Shown: positions 6,845-8,162 of the stretch, piece by piece
How positions within the stretch are numbered: the stretch's first letter is position 1
Layout of the letters: every line of letters begins with the position of its first letter
Source of the DNA: an uncultured Lachnospiraceae bacterium
Lineage (GTDB): Bacteria > Bacillota > Clostridia > Lachnospirales > Lachnospiraceae
Length of the DNA: 8,162 nt
Direction of reading: 5' to 3'
Assembly (NCBI GenBank): GCA_905193085.1
Contig: CAJJNI010000108.1
Location: forward strand, 1-8,162
Notes under the pieces: model-generated
Seen by the model: only the letters and a program-made list of their open reading frames with translations
Databases searched by the model: none
Told to the model about the DNA's origin: nothing
Made by a program: the position numbers and the translations under genes

Positions 6845-6857
6845 AAAAAAATTTTCT
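6845..6857 (+). other. Small A/T hairpin in the sulfatase gene leader
   Basis: An inverted repeat GAAAA/TTTTC with a 3-base A loop lies at the predicted 5' end of the sulfatase transcript and is followed by a T-rich run. With five pairs, mostly A-T, it is too weak to be called a terminator. It may help protect the 5' end, or it may mean nothing. Confidence 0.2.
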
Positions 6858-6917
6858 TATTATTTTTTATAGGTATTTAAAGGTATGTTACAGCTAAAAA
6901 GCAGAAAGGGTGAGCGT

Positions 6918-8162
6918 ATGGAGAAGAACGAAAAAAAGCGTTCATTTAAAGAAAAAGTTATATTAGATGCCAGGACATGGCGCAGGGATATTTCTTTTAA
7001 AGATTTGGGAATATTGTTTGTATGGTCCATGTGTGTAAATCTGATTATAGAGATTCTGGCACAGTTTAAATATGGTGGTTTTTTCGAGGCATTTGTAACT
7101 CTTGCCCATAATCCTCTCGTATTTTTGTATAATTCATTTATTATTATGGTAACAATTTCAATTTGTCAGCTATTTAAACGGTCATATTTTTGGATGGTTT
7201 TATTATCATTTATATGGATAGGTTTTGGTGTTGCTAATTACATTATACTTTCATATCGTGTTACACCGTTTTCGGCAGTAGAGCTTAAATTGCTTGATGC
7301 GGCTATGGGTGTTATGAAAAGTTATGCTTCATTATCAACTGTGATAATGGTAATTTTAATGGTTGTTCTTGCAGTTGCAGCGATTGTGTGGCTGTGGAAG
7401 AAAGCACCGGTGAAGAAATATGTTAATTTTGTTTCTTCTATCATTTCAGTTGTGGCACTTGTAATATTTTTAAATTTATTTACAAATGTAGCACTTGCAG
7501 CGGATATTATTTCAACAAAACTTCCTAATTTATCACAGTCATATGTTAAATATGGGTTTGTATACTGTTTTTCTGAAAGTCTTATAAATACGGGAATAAA
7601 TAAACCTAAAGACTACTCAGAGAAAAAGGTAACCGCAATTAAAGATTCAGTAGACCAGAAACTTAACACACAGAGTCCGCAGGCGACAAGCAGTGAGGCT
7701 GTTGATGCAGTTCAGACTGCTACAAATACTGCAGTAGATGTTGATAAACTTCCTAATATAATATTTTTACAGCTGGAGTCATTTTTTGATATAACAAAAG
7801 TTGAGAGACTTAAATTCTCAGAAGACCCGATTCCGTTTTTCAGGGAATGCATGGATAAGTATTCATCAGGTTATTTAAGCGTGCCAAGTGTTGGTGCGGG
7901 TACTGCAAATACTGAATTTGAGATAATTACCGGAATGGACCTTGATTTCTTCGGACCGGGAGAATATCCATATAAGACAGTATTAAAAGAAAGAACCTGT
8001 GAGACAATCTGTTATGATTTAAAACCATATGGATACACAACACAGGCTATGCATGATAATCGTGCAAGTTTTTATGGAAGAAATGAAGTTTTTTCACAGT
8101 TTGGTTTTGATTATTTTACTTCAATGGAACTTATGAACATTCAGGAGTACACATCAAATGGC
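6918..8162 (+). CDS. LtaS-like membrane sulfatase/phosphoglycerol transferase, N-terminal part
   Basis: The frame is open for 415 codons from ATG at 6918 to the window end. Five hydrophobic segments (about residues 29-48, 66-84, 91-112, 141-160, 171-192) are followed by an extracellular region, the layout of lipoteichoic acid synthase-type enzymes that transfer glycerol phosphate outside the membrane. A Ser/Thr/Ala-rich linker (about 250-275) leads to the sulfatase fold: LPNIIFLQLESFFD at 278-291, where Glu287 matches the metal-binding Glu, and GAGTANTEFEIITG at 326-339, where Thr329 matches the catalytic nucleophile of LtaS. The remaining metal-binding Asp/His residues lie beyond the window. 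The substrate is uncertain: LTA, another glycerol phosphate polymer, or glycan modification. The start is chosen for AAAGGGTG upstream with good spacing. An in-frame ATG at 6885 would add 11 residues but has poor Shine-Dalgarno spacing. Confidence 0.9.
   Translation, partial: MEKNEKKRSFKEKVILDARTWRRDISFKDLGILFVWSMCVNLIIEILAQFKYGGFFEAFVTLAHNPLVFLYNSFIIMVTISICQLFKRSYFWMVLLSFIWIGFGVANYIILSYRVTPFSAVELKLLDAAMGVMKSYASLSTVIMVILMVVLAVAAIVWLWKKAPVKKYVNFVSSIISVVALVIFLNLFTNVALAADIISTKLPNLSQSYVKYGFVYCFSESLINTGINKPKDYSEKKVTAIKDSVDQKLNTQSPQATSSEAVDAVQTATNTAVDVDKLPNIIFLQLESFFDITKVERLKFSEDPIPFFRECMDKYSSGYLSVPSVGAGTANTEFEIITGMDLDFFGPGEYPYKTVLKERTCETICYDLKPYGYTTQAMHDNRASFYGRNEVFSQFGFDYFTSMELMNIQEYTSNG

Noticed and set aside
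6689..6917. T-box or SAM riboswitch ahead of metG
   Set aside because: The predicted leader is only about 60 bases, with no T-box core sequence, no specifier stem and no terminator hairpin before the ribosome binding site.
6885..6917. Upstream ATG at 6885 as start of the sulfatase gene
   Set aside because: The AAAGG before it leaves only about one base of spacing. The ATG at 6918 has a better placed AAAGGGTG, although the 11-residue extension cannot be fully excluded.
1..8162. CRISPR array, tRNA, rRNA or insertion sequence
   Set aside because: No regularly spaced palindromic repeats with unique spacers, no tRNA-like cloverleaf, no rRNA sequence and no transposase frame or flanking terminal repeats were seen.

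Overview
The window looks like chromosomal DNA from a low-GC Gram-positive bacterium of the Clostridia, most likely a gut Lachnospiraceae relative. The reasons are the AT-rich intergenic DNA, the purine-rich ribosome binding sites, the metG-tatD-rsmA gene order, a diderm-unlike lipoprotein with a Firmicute-style lipobox, an LtaS-type membrane sulfatase, and an AAA-ATPase-like/DUF1703-type gene of the kind often multiplied in such genomes. The family-level placement is inference from gene content, not from a search.

Layout from left to right. At 1-607 (minus) is the N-terminal 202 codons of an AAA-ATPase-like protein that runs off the window. At 608-949 there is no intact gene. It holds a promoter with a near-ideal extended -10, a terminator-like hairpin that overlaps that promoter, and a 56-codon 3' remnant of an unidentified gene. 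At 950-2734 (minus) is a secreted DUF885-family metallopeptidase-like lipoprotein. At 2735-3061 is an extremely AT-rich gap with a diverged repeat array. At 3062-6688 (minus) is a tight housekeeping operon read metG, tatD, rsmA: methionyl-tRNA synthetase, TatD-family DNase/hydrolase and 16S rRNA adenine dimethyltransferase. At 6689-6917 is a divergent promoter region. At 6918-8162 (plus) is the first 415 codons of an LtaS-like membrane sulfatase that runs off the right edge.

The three-gene operon joins translation (tRNA charging, ribosome maturation) with a nuclease-family protein. tatD overlaps metG by 7 bases and begins at TTG, and rsmA follows after 28 bases. The rnmV gene that often lies between tatD and rsmA in Firmicutes is absent. 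The flanking genes (cell-surface lipoprotein, membrane sulfatase, AAA-ATPase) look independent of it.

I do not see a clear undescribed multi-gene system here. Most of the window is ordinary core genome. The points that deserve a second look are the non-coding ones: the hairpin/promoter overlap near 647-694, the orphan coding remnant at 735-905 with a possible single-base frameshift, the 25-bp/13-bp AT repeat array at 2792-2917, and the closely spaced divergent promoters at 6758-6834.
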